DNA of 64,000 bases, from assembly GCA_000403295.2 (NCBI GenBank), contig KE159609.1, positions 252,142 to 316,141 of the forward strand. Direction: 5' to 3'. The notes below the pieces were generated by a model, which did no database searches, was not told the origin of the DNA, and worked only from the letters and a program-made list of their open reading frames with translations. The position numbers were made by a program, and so were the translations under genes. Below, in pieces: positions 25,201 through 31,402 of this stretch (its first letter is position 1; each line of letters starts with the position of its first letter). Origin of the DNA: Lachnospiraceae bacterium M18-1. GTDB taxonomy: Bacteria > Bacillota > Clostridia > Lachnospirales > Lachnospiraceae.

Positions 25201-25400
25201 TAATGGTGGATGAAGCAAAGCCGGAGGAACCGAAGGAGACACCAAAGCCGGAGATGCCATCTACACCGTCTGCAGGGACACCGAAAACAGGCGATGACAG
25301 GCCGTTCTGGTTATGGATTGCCTTAGCCGGGATCGCTGTCTGCGGCATTGCAGGTTCCGTGATCTTATTCCGCAAGAGAAGGAGGCAGGACTTGCAGTAG
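19233..25400 (+). CDS. Giant SpaA/Cna-B-type cell-wall-anchored adhesin
   Basis: Surface protein of 2055 residues. Signal peptide: residues 1-31 (hydrophobic L-L-S-A-V-T-V-L-S-A-F-L, cut near A-Y-A-A-E). Residues 220-360 resemble a thioester-type head (A-Y-C-L-E-S-A-K), but where TQxA domains have Thr-Gln this protein reads F-T-H-I-A, so a thioester is doubtful. About 14 SpaA-type repeats follow from residue 490 to 1990, each opening with V-K-K-D-like and closing near E-x-x-A-P-x-G-Y; their Lys/Glu pattern predicts isopeptide bonds. Wall-sorting signal P-K-T-G at 2017-2020, hydrophobic segment, R-K-R-R-R tail. The start is TTG 19233 after AGAGAGG. The sortase at 38695 is the likely partner. 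Probably helps mating contact or host adhesion. Confidence 0.9.
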   Translation: MKGNVKRIVSGLLSAVTVLSAFLQPVAAYAAEAEPAAYEAEYPALEKVRARLNEDEIVSAEDYEVGVGSAFDVEHDFSGIKFSADKVKITFHEAKNKAGQKFDSGKADTCKAVYFVEPASRNASYHISRNITVKEKTSVSSSGNQKTGGERNGAGGSGGSGAPAEEDGEAGPSDTEAIPKESMTEAEMEAVIEGMEQAEDTRQDAEMIAEEEGLLLFTESTQTMRAARASGSATLVKGRDIYYPGNLGNYLTCFYTVNGKIAYCLESAKASPDSDSYAARVLEGNPKLQKALYYGYGGPGDVTASYMPSFDEDLKYVFTHIAASYFYCGMDGFAGCTMDDLRDCGVLGWIDYLESLPAPPDPYISLSKTSLKASYDGSKQVTGTTKLNGDSRNTITIKLPDHVTFHNSGNGSTQTGGNVRVSGGTSFYFTAPVTVNGEWRTGDMKGSIRKIWKALVVSTGSSLQDIGSHYEEESGSSVNLYVDWLERARVKVIKVDSIANAKLSGAVFGIYRDEACTDLITRMPATDANGASEAEIVMTQETVYLKEITAPTGYRYNATAYRVTLKPNQTTSTTVPDVEQLGNLTIYKEGEVLTGASSNENGTVFQYGSRRQKGAVFNVYAAKDITTPYGAVVYKAGELVAENLVTGDNGSVTLKKLHLGTYRVAEVQAPKNFYNKGETKDVAVTYAGQMAETAFSDTTFLNDRQKAEVRVIKKDKDTVNGLAGGIFGLYASENITNADGNVVVSKGALVDKVTTNADGNALFSADLPIGFGYEVKEIQAPENYLRNTEDVYSFRFDYTNDREPKVSFSHIFANERVNARVRLQKKDKETNKNIPQGDATLEHAVYGLYARKDISHPDKKTGILYKAGEQVGTLTTDKEGRAEITDLYLGEYFIKEITPPAGYLADETEYDLVCSYEGDLVATVERDCTSPEQVKKQPFQIIKAADNGKTDADLLAGVGFTAYLVSSLKTKENGGYDFDSAEPVVIGENGVTEIFTDERGYACSIPLPFGTYIVRETTTPHNYTPVKDFIVRVTEHKPDTPQVWRVLLDDEFEAKLKIVKQDDETKKAVLAENTEFKVYDLDNEKYVEQVTTYPTVVTHKSYFTDSQGYLILPQNLKIGNYRIEEATAPFGYTLNEDYYEVSVDSDTLYQMDEVSGDVIIDVVYENHPVKGELSIVKKGEVLNGYKDNFIYKTENLEGAEFQVYAAEDIYTADFQKDENGNRILEYASGELVGTLTTDQDGKVILENLPLGTYRVVETKAPEGYVLNEAEQTVTFSYKDQDTPVIEQTAAFENDRQKVEIAVVKKDAENDSVVEGAVFGLYAKNDIQAHGEVIVKADALLGEAVSGEDGHAAFDLDVPFGEYYIREQKAPAGYVSSDEVIEVSAAYQGQDVKVAAYSSGFKNEPTTVSVKKTDLATGVELEGATLTVFDKGGNVVDTWKSVKGEGHIIKRLTVGETYTLREELAPYGYLKAEEITFTVEDTAEIQKVEMKDDVPTGTLLINKKGEFLEDVSLLDSIGGWIAHLFEYITGSLKEVTFEVYALEDIKAADGESDDYFKKDELVDTIITDDTGVAKLENLPLGKYYVKEKETAEGYVLDAEIREVDLTYRDQDTKVVTFSTDWQNSRQKAEINVVKTEKDSNRVVEGTVFALCAKEDITNAEGAVIMDADTVIEEKATDQEGKAAFEADLPIGFSYYVKETAPAPGFTSEGEVQEFDFTYEDAENASISYDFAFENQTTVFEFSKVSLTDGKEVEGAKLQVTDEDGNLVDEWVSGKEPHIIKELVVGRKYTMTETQPADGYVTAESIEFTVENTGEVQKVEMKDDVTKVEISKTDIAGKELPGAKLTILDKEGKEVESWISGDKPHYMEMLPIGEYTLHEESAPDGYLVAEDVKFEVKDTGEIQKAVMEDDVTKVEISKQDISGKELPGAKLTILDKNGKKVESWTSEDKPHYMEMLPVGEYTLHEESAPDGYLIAEDVKFEVKDTGEIQKVVMVDEAKPEEPKETPKPEMPSTPSAGTPKTGDDRPFWLWIALAGIAVCGIAGSVILFRKRRRQDLQ
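24701..25216 (+). repeat. Tandem 258-bp repeat encoding the last two SpaA domains
   Basis: The units begin at 24701 and 24959 (GACAAA(A/G)GTGGA(A/G)ATTTCC) and encode almost the same 86 residues (V-E-I-S-K ... K-E-L-P-G-A-K-L-T-I-L-D-K). Differences are mostly silent. The third-last domain (from about 24440) is a more distant relative. Copy number is likely to vary by recombination. Confidence 0.85.
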
Positions 25401-25783
25401 CTGAAAATATCTTGATAGTGTTGAATTTTAGAAGTTCAGATTGAAGGTGATTGTAGAAAAGAAAATAAAGCGGCATGGCGGCGTTTATGTGTTGACCGAC
25501 ACGTTATTTGGATCAAAAATAATCAAATTAAAATATCCAATCTGTGTTGGGGGACTTCCTCCCCCAAACCCCTGGAATCCTTGTCAGAAGCTGAATTGAA
25601 AAGATAATTCATCTCCTAACAAGGCTGGTATTTCAGCTATTTTAATTTGTGGAATTCTGCAAATTATTGGTGCAAATAAAGTGTCGAATAACATTTATGG
25701 AGAAGATTCTGTAAACGCTTTTTTCATGCCGCCATATATGGGACTGATCTTATAGAAGTTCCGAATGGAAGGGGTGAAGCAAA
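25401..25783. other. Intergenic region behind the adhesin gene
   Basis: 383 bases, AT-rich, with no gene. The hairpin TTGGGGG/CCCCCAA (25547-25567) is a possible terminator without a T run. ATTTGTGGAATT and similar AT-rich stretches follow before the next ribosome binding site. Nothing else stands out. Confidence 0.4.
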
Positions 25784-25924
25784 ATGAAAGGGATCATTGC
25801 CGCCGCAGGTGTATTTGCGGCGGTCATTCTGTACTGCTGTATCCGGATCGGAGCGCAGGAGGACAGATGGATGGAGGAAATGCAAAGGAGAGGGGAAACG
25901 GATGCAGGCAGGAACGGGAGATAG
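25784..25924 (+). CDS. Short single-pass membrane peptide
   Basis: A 46-residue product, start ATG 25784 after GGGGTGAAGC. Residues 2-22 are hydrophobic (I-I-A-A-A-G-V-F-A-A-V-I-L-Y-C-C-I), then a charged tail (E-D-R-W-M-E-E-M-Q-R-R-G-E). The next gene starts inside its tail in another frame, so translation is coupled. Short peptides like this are common ahead of the coupling-protein genes of these elements. No known function. Confidence 0.55.
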   Translation: MKGIIAAAGVFAAVILYCCIRIGAQEDRWMEEMQRRGETDAGRNGR

Positions 25925-26252
25925 CCAAAATCCTGTGCGTAGGACAGATCAGAGGTATGCGCCGGACAAGCCAAAGGAATGTAAGCACTGCTATTTCTGG
26001 AAAGGGAAGCGGAAAGGCTGCAGCCAGAAAGAGTGCTATTATCTTCTTCCGGAGGACAGCAAAGAACCGGAAACAGTGCAGGGGGATCTGCCAATTCCGG
26101 AATCCGGGGGAACCGGGAGCTGCCTGGGATGTCCATACGGCAGGCATTCCCCATGTATCGGCTACTGCCTGCGGAAAATCATGCAGGAAATGAGGGAGAA
26201 GAAGCAGGCCGCAGGGAAGGAGGGAAACGGCATTGCAGGACGAAGTAAATGA
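25902..26252 (+). CDS. Cysteine-rich putative zinc-binding protein
   Basis: A 116-residue protein with ten Cys: C-K-H-C-Y-F-W-K-G-K-R-K-G-C, a further C near residue 49, and C-L-G-C-P-Y-G-R-H-S-P-C-I-G-Y-C. This forms two clusters of four or more ligands, consistent with two zinc or iron-sulfur sites. The start is ATG 25902 with AAAGGAGAGG; the open frame upstream is a shadow of the membrane peptide. The next gene, pcfB-like, begins 20 bases before its stop. A role beside the coupling protein is suggested by position only. Confidence 0.65.
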   Translation: MQAGTGDSQNPVRRTDQRYAPDKPKECKHCYFWKGKRKGCSQKECYYLLPEDSKEPETVQGDLPIPESGGTGSCLGCPYGRHSPCIGYCLRKIMQEMREKKQAAGKEGNGIAGRSK

Positions 26253-26751
26253 GAAAACCGTATCGTTATGCATTAACGGCGGTAAAATTTCCGCAAGGAT
26301 TCTGAAAAACGCTATGCTGAAAGCACTGGCGAAAATGGAACAGGAGAGACGGAACGGGAAGCAGAAGCATATGGAAAAGAGGACAGGGAAGGAGGATACG
26401 ATTTACCATGGGAAGCAGAGCATGGAGAAGCTGATGAAGCAAAACTGCCAGCTTTCCAATATTGAAGTGACAGACGGAAATATCAAATCGTTTGAGAAAT
26501 GCGCCCGGAAATACGGGGTTGATTTCAGCCTGAAAAAAGATACGTCCATATCCCCTCCACGTTATTTTGTGTTTTTTAAGGCACAGGATGCGGATGTCAT
26601 GACTGCCGCTTTTAAAGAGTACACCGGAAAATCCCTGAATAAGAGCAAGAAACCGTCTATCCGCAAGAAGCTGGAGCAGGCAAAGGAGCGTACTGCAAAG
26701 CACAGGGAACGGGAAAAGACGAAACAGAAGGATCGGGGGCCGGAGCATTGA
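26233..26751 (+). CDS. PcfB-family (DUF3801) transfer accessory protein
   Basis: A 172-residue protein, TTG start at 26233 overlapping the previous gene. It matches PcfB: N-terminal V-S-L-C-I-N-G-G-K-I-S-A-R-I-L-K-N-A-M-L-K-A-L, a central V-D-F-S-L-K-K-D ... R-Y-F-V-F-F-K-A-Q-D-A-D-V-M-T-A-A-F and a basic coiled C-terminal tail. In known conjugation systems PcfB/PcfC-type pairs link relaxosome and coupling protein. Its stop overlaps the start of the VirD4 gene by four bases. Confidence 0.8.
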   Translation: MQDEVNEKTVSLCINGGKISARILKNAMLKALAKMEQERRNGKQKHMEKRTGKEDTIYHGKQSMEKLMKQNCQLSNIEVTDGNIKSFEKCARKYGVDFSLKKDTSISPPRYFVFFKAQDADVMTAAFKEYTGKSLNKSKKPSIRKKLEQAKERTAKHREREKTKQKDRGPEH

Positions 26752-28712
26752 ACAGGAAGCAGGTAAAGAAAAAGAAAGCTGTGGCAAAGCCGGAATCTAC
26801 GCCGTTGTTTAAAAGACTTAAGGGTATGATCGGTGAAAAAATGCCTGTTGTAGACACGAAGCGTCTGGTTATGTTGAATATCCCCTATGTGATTGTACTT
26901 TATCTGGTGGATAAGGTTGCTTGGCTGTACCGTCACTGCATCGGGGATTCCTTGATAGCGAAAGCGGGGGTATTGTTCTTAAATTTTCAGATTGCATTTG
27001 AAAATCCGCTGCCAAGCTTACATGGATATGATCTGCTGGCGGGTATCGCTGGCGCTGTCGGTGTAAAGCTGATCGTATATATGAAAGGCAAAAATGCAAA
27101 GAAATACCGGCAGGGGGAAGAATATGGTTCTGCCCGGTGGGGTACGCCGAAAGACATTGCCCCGTTCATTGATCCGGTATTTGAGAATAATATCCTGCTG
27201 ACACAAACGGAACGGCTGACCATGAACAGCAGGCCGAAGCTGCCAAAGTATGCCAGGAATAAGAATGTCATCATCATCGGCGGCTCAGGTTCCGGAAAAA
27301 CACGGTTCTATGTAAAGCCGCAGCTTATGCAGATGACGCCGGGTGTCAGCTATGTTGTCACAGATCCGAAAGGTACAATCTTAGTCGAATGCGGGGAGAT
27401 GCTGAAACGTGGCACACCAAAGATGAAGGATGGAAAAACAGTGCATGACAGGAATGGGAAGGTGGTATATGAGCCGTATAAGATTAAGGTTCTGAATACC
27501 ATCAATTTCAAAAAAAGTATGCATTATAACCCATTCCGGTATATCCGCTCTGAAAAGGATATATTGAAACTGGTGAATACGATCATCGCAAATACCAAAG
27601 GAGAGGGAGAAAAATCTTCCGAAGATTTTTGGGTGAAAGCCGAGAGGCTTCTGTATTGTGCGCTGATTGGCTACATCTATTATGAAGCGCCGGAGGAAGA
27701 ACAGAACTTCTCTACACTGCTTGAATTTATCAATGCATCCGAAGCCAGGGAGGACGACGAGGAATTTAAAAATGCCGTGGACGAATTGTTTGAGGAATTA
27801 GAGAGGGAAAAGCCGGAACACTTTGCAGTGCGGCAATATAAAAAATACAAATTGGCGGCGGGCAAAACTGCGAAGTCGATTTTAATTAGCTGCGGCGCAA
27901 GGCTGGCTCCGTTCGACATTGCAGAACTGCGTGAGCTGACTTCTTATGATGAAATGGAACTGGATATGATTGGGGATCAGCGCACGGCAATGTTTATCAT
28001 TATTTCCGACACGGACGATACATTTAATTTCGTTGTAGCTATAATGTATACCCAGCTCTTCAATCTTTTGTGTGACCGTGCGGACGATGTGCATGGGGGC
28101 AGGCTGCCTTATCATGTAAGGCTCCTGCTAGACGAGTTCAGCAATATCGGGCAGATCCCGAAGTTTGACAAGCTGATTGCAACCATACGGAGCCGGGAGA
28201 TTTCAGCGTCGATCATTTTACAGTCGCAGAGCCAGTTGAAAACCATCTATAAAGATGCAGCCGAAACGATACTCGGCAACTGCGATACGATGTTGTTTCT
28301 TGGCGGTAAGGAAGGGTCTACGCTGAAAGAAATCTCCGAAAATCTCGGAAAGGAGACCATAGATCTTTACAACACGTCGGATACCCGTGGGCAGAGCCGT
28401 TCATATGGATTAAATTATCAGAAAACCGGAAAGGAACTGATGAGCAGAGATGAGCTTGCCGTCATGGATGGGAATAAGTGTATCCTGCAGCTTCGTGGGG
28501 TACGCCCATTCCTAAGTGACAAGTTCGATATAACCCGGCATAAACGGTACAAAGAATTATCAGATTATGACAAGAAAAATGCCTTTGATGTGGAGGCATA
28601 CATGAAACATCAGTTAAAAATCAGGATGAGGGAGGAATTTGATTTATATGAAGTAGATGGGAGTGAAGCAGATACAGGGGAAACAGTAAAACAAAATGGT
28701 GAACAAGAATAA
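26748..28712 (+). CDS. VirD4/TraG/PcfC-type coupling protein
   Basis: Hexameric ATPase that brings the DNA-relaxase complex to the secretion channel. The 654-residue protein has two N-terminal membrane segments (about residues 40-60 and 90-110), the domain start Y-G-S-A-R-W-G-T, Walker A G-G-S-G-S-G-K-T at about 27280-27303, and Walker B L-L-L-D-E-F-S-N-I-G near 28120. The C-terminal acidic tail may bind relaxosome proteins. Start TTG 26748, translationally coupled to the pcfB-like gene. Complete and in frame. Confidence 0.93.
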   Translation: MNRKQVKKKKAVAKPESTPLFKRLKGMIGEKMPVVDTKRLVMLNIPYVIVLYLVDKVAWLYRHCIGDSLIAKAGVLFLNFQIAFENPLPSLHGYDLLAGIAGAVGVKLIVYMKGKNAKKYRQGEEYGSARWGTPKDIAPFIDPVFENNILLTQTERLTMNSRPKLPKYARNKNVIIIGGSGSGKTRFYVKPQLMQMTPGVSYVVTDPKGTILVECGEMLKRGTPKMKDGKTVHDRNGKVVYEPYKIKVLNTINFKKSMHYNPFRYIRSEKDILKLVNTIIANTKGEGEKSSEDFWVKAERLLYCALIGYIYYEAPEEEQNFSTLLEFINASEAREDDEEFKNAVDELFEELEREKPEHFAVRQYKKYKLAAGKTAKSILISCGARLAPFDIAELRELTSYDEMELDMIGDQRTAMFIIISDTDDTFNFVVAIMYTQLFNLLCDRADDVHGGRLPYHVRLLLDEFSNIGQIPKFDKLIATIRSREISASIILQSQSQLKTIYKDAAETILGNCDTMLFLGGKEGSTLKEISENLGKETIDLYNTSDTRGQSRSYGLNYQKTGKELMSRDELAVMDGNKCILQLRGVRPFLSDKFDITRHKRYKELSDYDKKNAFDVEAYMKHQLKIRMREEFDLYEVDGSEADTGETVKQNGEQE

Positions 28713-28759
28713 GGGCATGGTTAAGGACGATGCTCTTTTTTCGTTTTTGTTAAGATGAA

Positions 28760-29032
28760 ACTTTGCGACACGATGTCGTAAAGTCGGAATTATGCAGGAT
28801 GGATTCATTAAAGCTATGCAAGAGCAAACTTTGCGACATGATGTCGCAAAGCCAGATTTACGCAGAGCAGATTCATTGAAAACCGATAAAGGAAAACTTT
28901 GCGACATGATGTCGTAAAGTTGGAATCAAGCAGGAGTGAACTTTGCGACACGATGTCGCAAAGTGAGATTCAAGCAGGGCAGATTCATTGAAATCAGGTA
29001 AGAAAAAACTTTACGACACGATGTCGCAAAGT
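28760..29032. repeat. Cluster of five 25-bp palindromes (copies 4-8)
   Basis: Copies at 28760-28784, 28828-28852, 28896-28920, 28940-28964 and 29008-29032, starts 68, 68, 44 and 68 bases apart. Between them a second motif recurs, G-rich with CAGATTCATTGAAA or GGATTCATTAAAG (around 28800, 28869 and 28981). The array lies between the VirD4 stop and the Maff2-VirB6-VirB4 genes. It could be an operator array or a centromere (parS) cluster. It is not a CRISPR: units are palindromes with similar spacers and there are no cas genes. Confidence 0.92.
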
Positions 29033-29048
29033 TCAGAGGGGAGTGTAT

Positions 29049-29165
29049 ATGGGTTTAGAAGCAGTTAAAATGGGGAGGCAGCGGCGTACTCTGCCGCCTA
29101 TCCGGGCAGAGCCTTATAGATGCAGCAAACAGCCTACTGCACAATCACAACAAACTAAAAATTAA
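29049..29165 (+). CDS. Possible 38-residue peptide ahead of Maff2
   Basis: ATG 29049 with GAGGGGAG about eight bases upstream opens a 38-codon frame: M-G-L-E-A-V-K-M-G-R-Q-R-R-T-L-P-P-I-R, then a Gln/Lys-rich tail. It starts right after the last palindrome. It is basic and Pro-rich, with no membrane segment. It may be a leader peptide or a small regulatory protein; I cannot rule out that it is not translated. Confidence 0.35.
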   Translation: MGLEAVKMGRQRRTLPPIRAEPYRCSKQPTAQSQQTKN

Positions 29166-29199
29166 AAAGAAGGAGGGAAATCCAACAAGAAAGGGCGGA

Positions 29200-29231
29200 C
29201 CGTCAGAGTATTCTGGCGGTTTTTCTTTTTG
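29200..29231 (+). terminator. Terminator or attenuator before Maff2
   Basis: Stem CCGTCAGA/TCTGGCGG (8 pairs, one G-T) with a 4-base loop, then a long T-rich tail. It lies between the palindrome array and the secretion genes, so part of the transcripts from upstream should stop here. Confidence 0.75.
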
Positions 29232-29288
29232 TGCAGGAGCAGGATAAAGGAATCCTATTCATTTCTGGTTTGGGTTTCGAAGAAATTT

Positions 29289-29504
29289 ATGGCATTTTTT
29301 ACATCAGCAATCGGGATTTTGAAAACGCTTGTCGTGGCCATTGGAGCCGGACTTGCGGTATGGGGAGTGATCAATCTTCTGGAAGGATACGGCAACGACA
29401 ACCCAGGTGCCAAAAGCCAGGGCATTAAACAATTAATGGCCGGAGGCGGGGTCGTCCTGATCGGCACACAGCTAGTCCCGCTTCTTGCAAATCTGTTCGG
29501 CTAA
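29289..29504 (+). CDS. Maff2-family small membrane protein
   Basis: A 71-residue protein with the Maff2 pattern: hydrophobic helix (L-K-T-L-V-V-A-I-G-A-G-L-A-V-W-G-V-I-N-L-L), G-Y-G-N-D-N-P-G-A-K-S-Q-G-I-K-Q-L-M, and a second helix (G-V-V-L-I-G-T-Q-L-V). Its two-helix form resembles VirB2/pilin-like or VirB3-like subunits of type IV systems. I place the start at ATG 29289, where homologues begin; the upstream TTG (29229) would overlap the terminator tail. Confidence 0.8.
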   Translation: MAFFTSAIGILKTLVVAIGAGLAVWGVINLLEGYGNDNPGAKSQGIKQLMAGGGVVLIGTQLVPLLANLFG

Positions 29505-29525
29505 TAGAAGAAAGGGGATTCATTC

Positions 29526-30398
29526 ATGTTCGATGGCATTTTTGAAGCAATCGAGGAGTGGATGAGGGAGCTTTTGACCGGGATGGTAACGTCCAACCTG
29601 ACAACAATGTTTACCGACGTCAATGAGAAAACGGGGGAGATTGCTGCGCAGGTTGGACAAACGCCGCAGGGATGGAACGGGAGTATTTTCAGCCTGATAC
29701 AGAATCTTTCCAATTCAGTAATTGTGCCGATTGCAGGCATGATCATTACGTTTGTCCTCTGCTATGAGTTGATTTCCATGCTGACCGAGAAAAACAGTAT
29801 GCACGAGATAGATACCTGGATGTTCTTCAAGTATTTCTTCAAAATGTGGGTGGCTGTATATATGGTCAGCAATACTTTTACGATAACGATGGCGGTTTTT
29901 GACGTCGGGCAGCATGTGGTGAGCGCCGCAGGAGGCGCTATCAATTCGCAGACTGCCATCAACATTGATTCCATGATAGAGGCGATGGAAACTGCGATGG
30001 AATCAATGGAGGTCGGGGAACTTGTGGTGTTAGCTTTGGAAACCATGCTGGTCAGCCTGTGCATGAAGATTATGTCTGTAGTGATTACGGTTCTTCTGTA
30101 TGGGCGTATGATAGAGATTTACCTTTACACTTCGGTTGCGCCAATCCCGTTTGCCACATTCTCCAACCGGGAATGGGGGCAGGTGGGGAACAACTATTTT
30201 CGTGGGCTTCTGGCGCTTGGGTTCCAGGGGTTCTTTATGATGGTATGCGTCGGCATTTATGCGGTGCTGGTGTCTACCATACGGATTTCAGATAACATGC
30301 ACTCAGCGTTGTTCGGGGTGGCGGCATATACCGTGATGCTCTGCTTTAGCCTGATGAAAACAAGCGGTCTTAGTAAGGCTATATTTAATGCGCATTAA
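29526..30398 (+). CDS. VirB6/TrbL-like channel membrane protein
   Basis: A 290-residue polytopic protein of the type IV secretion channel. At least five membrane segments are visible: about residues 62-84 (V-I-V-P-I-A-G-M-I-I-T-F-V-L), 105-128, 170-190, 235-255 and 262-280. The N-terminal 55 residues are soluble and amphipathic. The order Maff2-VirB6-PrgI-VirB4 is that of Gram-positive conjugation loci. The start is ATG 29526 with AAAGGGG. Confidence 0.85.
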   Translation: MFDGIFEAIEEWMRELLTGMVTSNLTTMFTDVNEKTGEIAAQVGQTPQGWNGSIFSLIQNLSNSVIVPIAGMIITFVLCYELISMLTEKNSMHEIDTWMFFKYFFKMWVAVYMVSNTFTITMAVFDVGQHVVSAAGGAINSQTAINIDSMIEAMETAMESMEVGELVVLALETMLVSLCMKIMSVVITVLLYGRMIEIYLYTSVAPIPFATFSNREWGQVGNNYFRGLLALGFQGFFMMVCVGIYAVLVSTIRISDNMHSALFGVAAYTVMLCFSLMKTSGLSKAIFNAH

Positions 30399-30408
30399 GG
30401 GGGGATTT

Positions 30409-31071
30409 ATGGATAAGAAATACAACATTATTTATGCAGATCCGCCGTGGAAATACGATATGAAAAGGGGGCAGGGCGTAGCAGAAAACCATTATCAGAC
30501 GATGGGTATACAAGAAATATGCAGCCTGCCGGTCCATAAGATTACAGACGAGGATGCGGTATTGTTTTTATGGGTAACTTTCCCGCAACTGCCGGAAGCC
30601 TTTAAGGTGATGGAAGCCTGGGGATTTTCTTATAAAACGGCTGCGTTTGTCTGGGTGAAGCAGAACAAAACAGGGAAAGGCTTCTTTTTTGGATTGGGAT
30701 ACTGGACACGTGCCAATGCCGAGATTTGTCTGCTTGGCGTAAAAGGGCATCCAAAGCGTATCTCAAACAAAGTATTTCAGCTTATTGTCAGTCCATTAGA
30801 ACGGCATAGCAAAAAACCGGAAGAGGTAAGGAGAAGAATTGTAGAATTGATGGGCAACCTGCCGAGGATTGAATTGTTTGCAAGGCAGGAATCACCGGGT
30901 TGGGATGTTTGGGGGAATGAAGTTGCAAATTCCCTGGAAGTTCAGGGTTTAGAAGAAAGGGAAAGAAAGGAGGAGCCGGAAATCGGTGGAGAAAACCGCT
31001 GTGATAATTCCGGCATGAAGCAGGATGGCATTTGTCAGCGTACCAAAGGATTTGACAAAGATAAAAAATAA
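30409..31071 (+). CDS. MT-A70-family adenine methyltransferase
   Basis: SAM-dependent N6-adenine DNA methyltransferase. The 220-residue protein has the catalytic D-P-P-W at residues 10-13 (Y-A-D-P-P-W-K-Y), the H-Y-Q-T-M motif, F-L-W-V-T and the R-H-S-K-K-P box near residue 145. The start is ATG 30409 with GGGGGG. The C-terminal 45 residues are charged and overlap the next gene by 47 bases. It sits inside the secretion operon between VirB6 and PrgI and probably modifies element DNA against host restriction. Confidence 0.88.
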   Translation: MDKKYNIIYADPPWKYDMKRGQGVAENHYQTMGIQEICSLPVHKITDEDAVLFLWVTFPQLPEAFKVMEAWGFSYKTAAFVWVKQNKTGKGFFFGLGYWTRANAEICLLGVKGHPKRISNKVFQLIVSPLERHSKKPEEVRRRIVELMGNLPRIELFARQESPGWDVWGNEVANSLEVQGLEERERKEEPEIGGENRCDNSGMKQDGICQRTKGFDKDKK

Positions 31072-31402
31072 AGTGGTATTGAACCTTACCAAACGGCAGC
31101 TTATCTGCCTTGTGATTGCGGCGGCTGTGGGGCTGCCATTTTATTTCCTCACAAAGAATTATATCGGGACAAGCAATGCGGCTACGGGCATGGTGCTCCT
31201 GATGCTCCCGGCATTTTTGTTTGCTATGTATGAGAAGGACGGGATGCCGCTTGAAAAAGTTCTCTGGAACATGATCAATGTGAAGCTGAAAAAGTCGGCA
31301 GTCCGTAAATATGAGGTGAAAAATATCTATGAGCTGGAGGAAAGCACAGCACCAAAACAGAAGAAAGGGGGAGGAAAACGTGGGAAGAAAAAGAGACGCT
31401 AA
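31025..31402 (+). CDS. PrgI-family (VirB3-like) membrane protein
   Basis: A 125-residue protein with an N-terminal amphipathic P-K-D-L-T-K-I-K-N-K-V, two close membrane segments (L-I-C-L-V-I-A-A-A-V-G-L-P-F-Y-F and M-V-L-L-M-L-P-A-F-L-F-A-M-Y) and a very basic tail (K-K-G-G-G-K-R-G-K-K-K-R-R). This is the PrgI/TcpE type that replaces VirB3 in Gram-positive systems. Its start is inside the methyltransferase gene, and its end overlaps the VirB4 start by 23 bases. Confidence 0.85.
   Translation: MAFVSVPKDLTKIKNKVVLNLTKRQLICLVIAAAVGLPFYFLTKNYIGTSNAATGMVLLMLPAFLFAMYEKDGMPLEKVLWNMINVKLKKSAVRKYEVKNIYELEESTAPKQKKGGGKRGKKKRR

Noticed and set aside
28760..29032. CRISPR-like array
   Set aside because: Repeats are palindromes with partly similar spacers of uneven size, copies also occur singly elsewhere in the element, and no cas genes are present.
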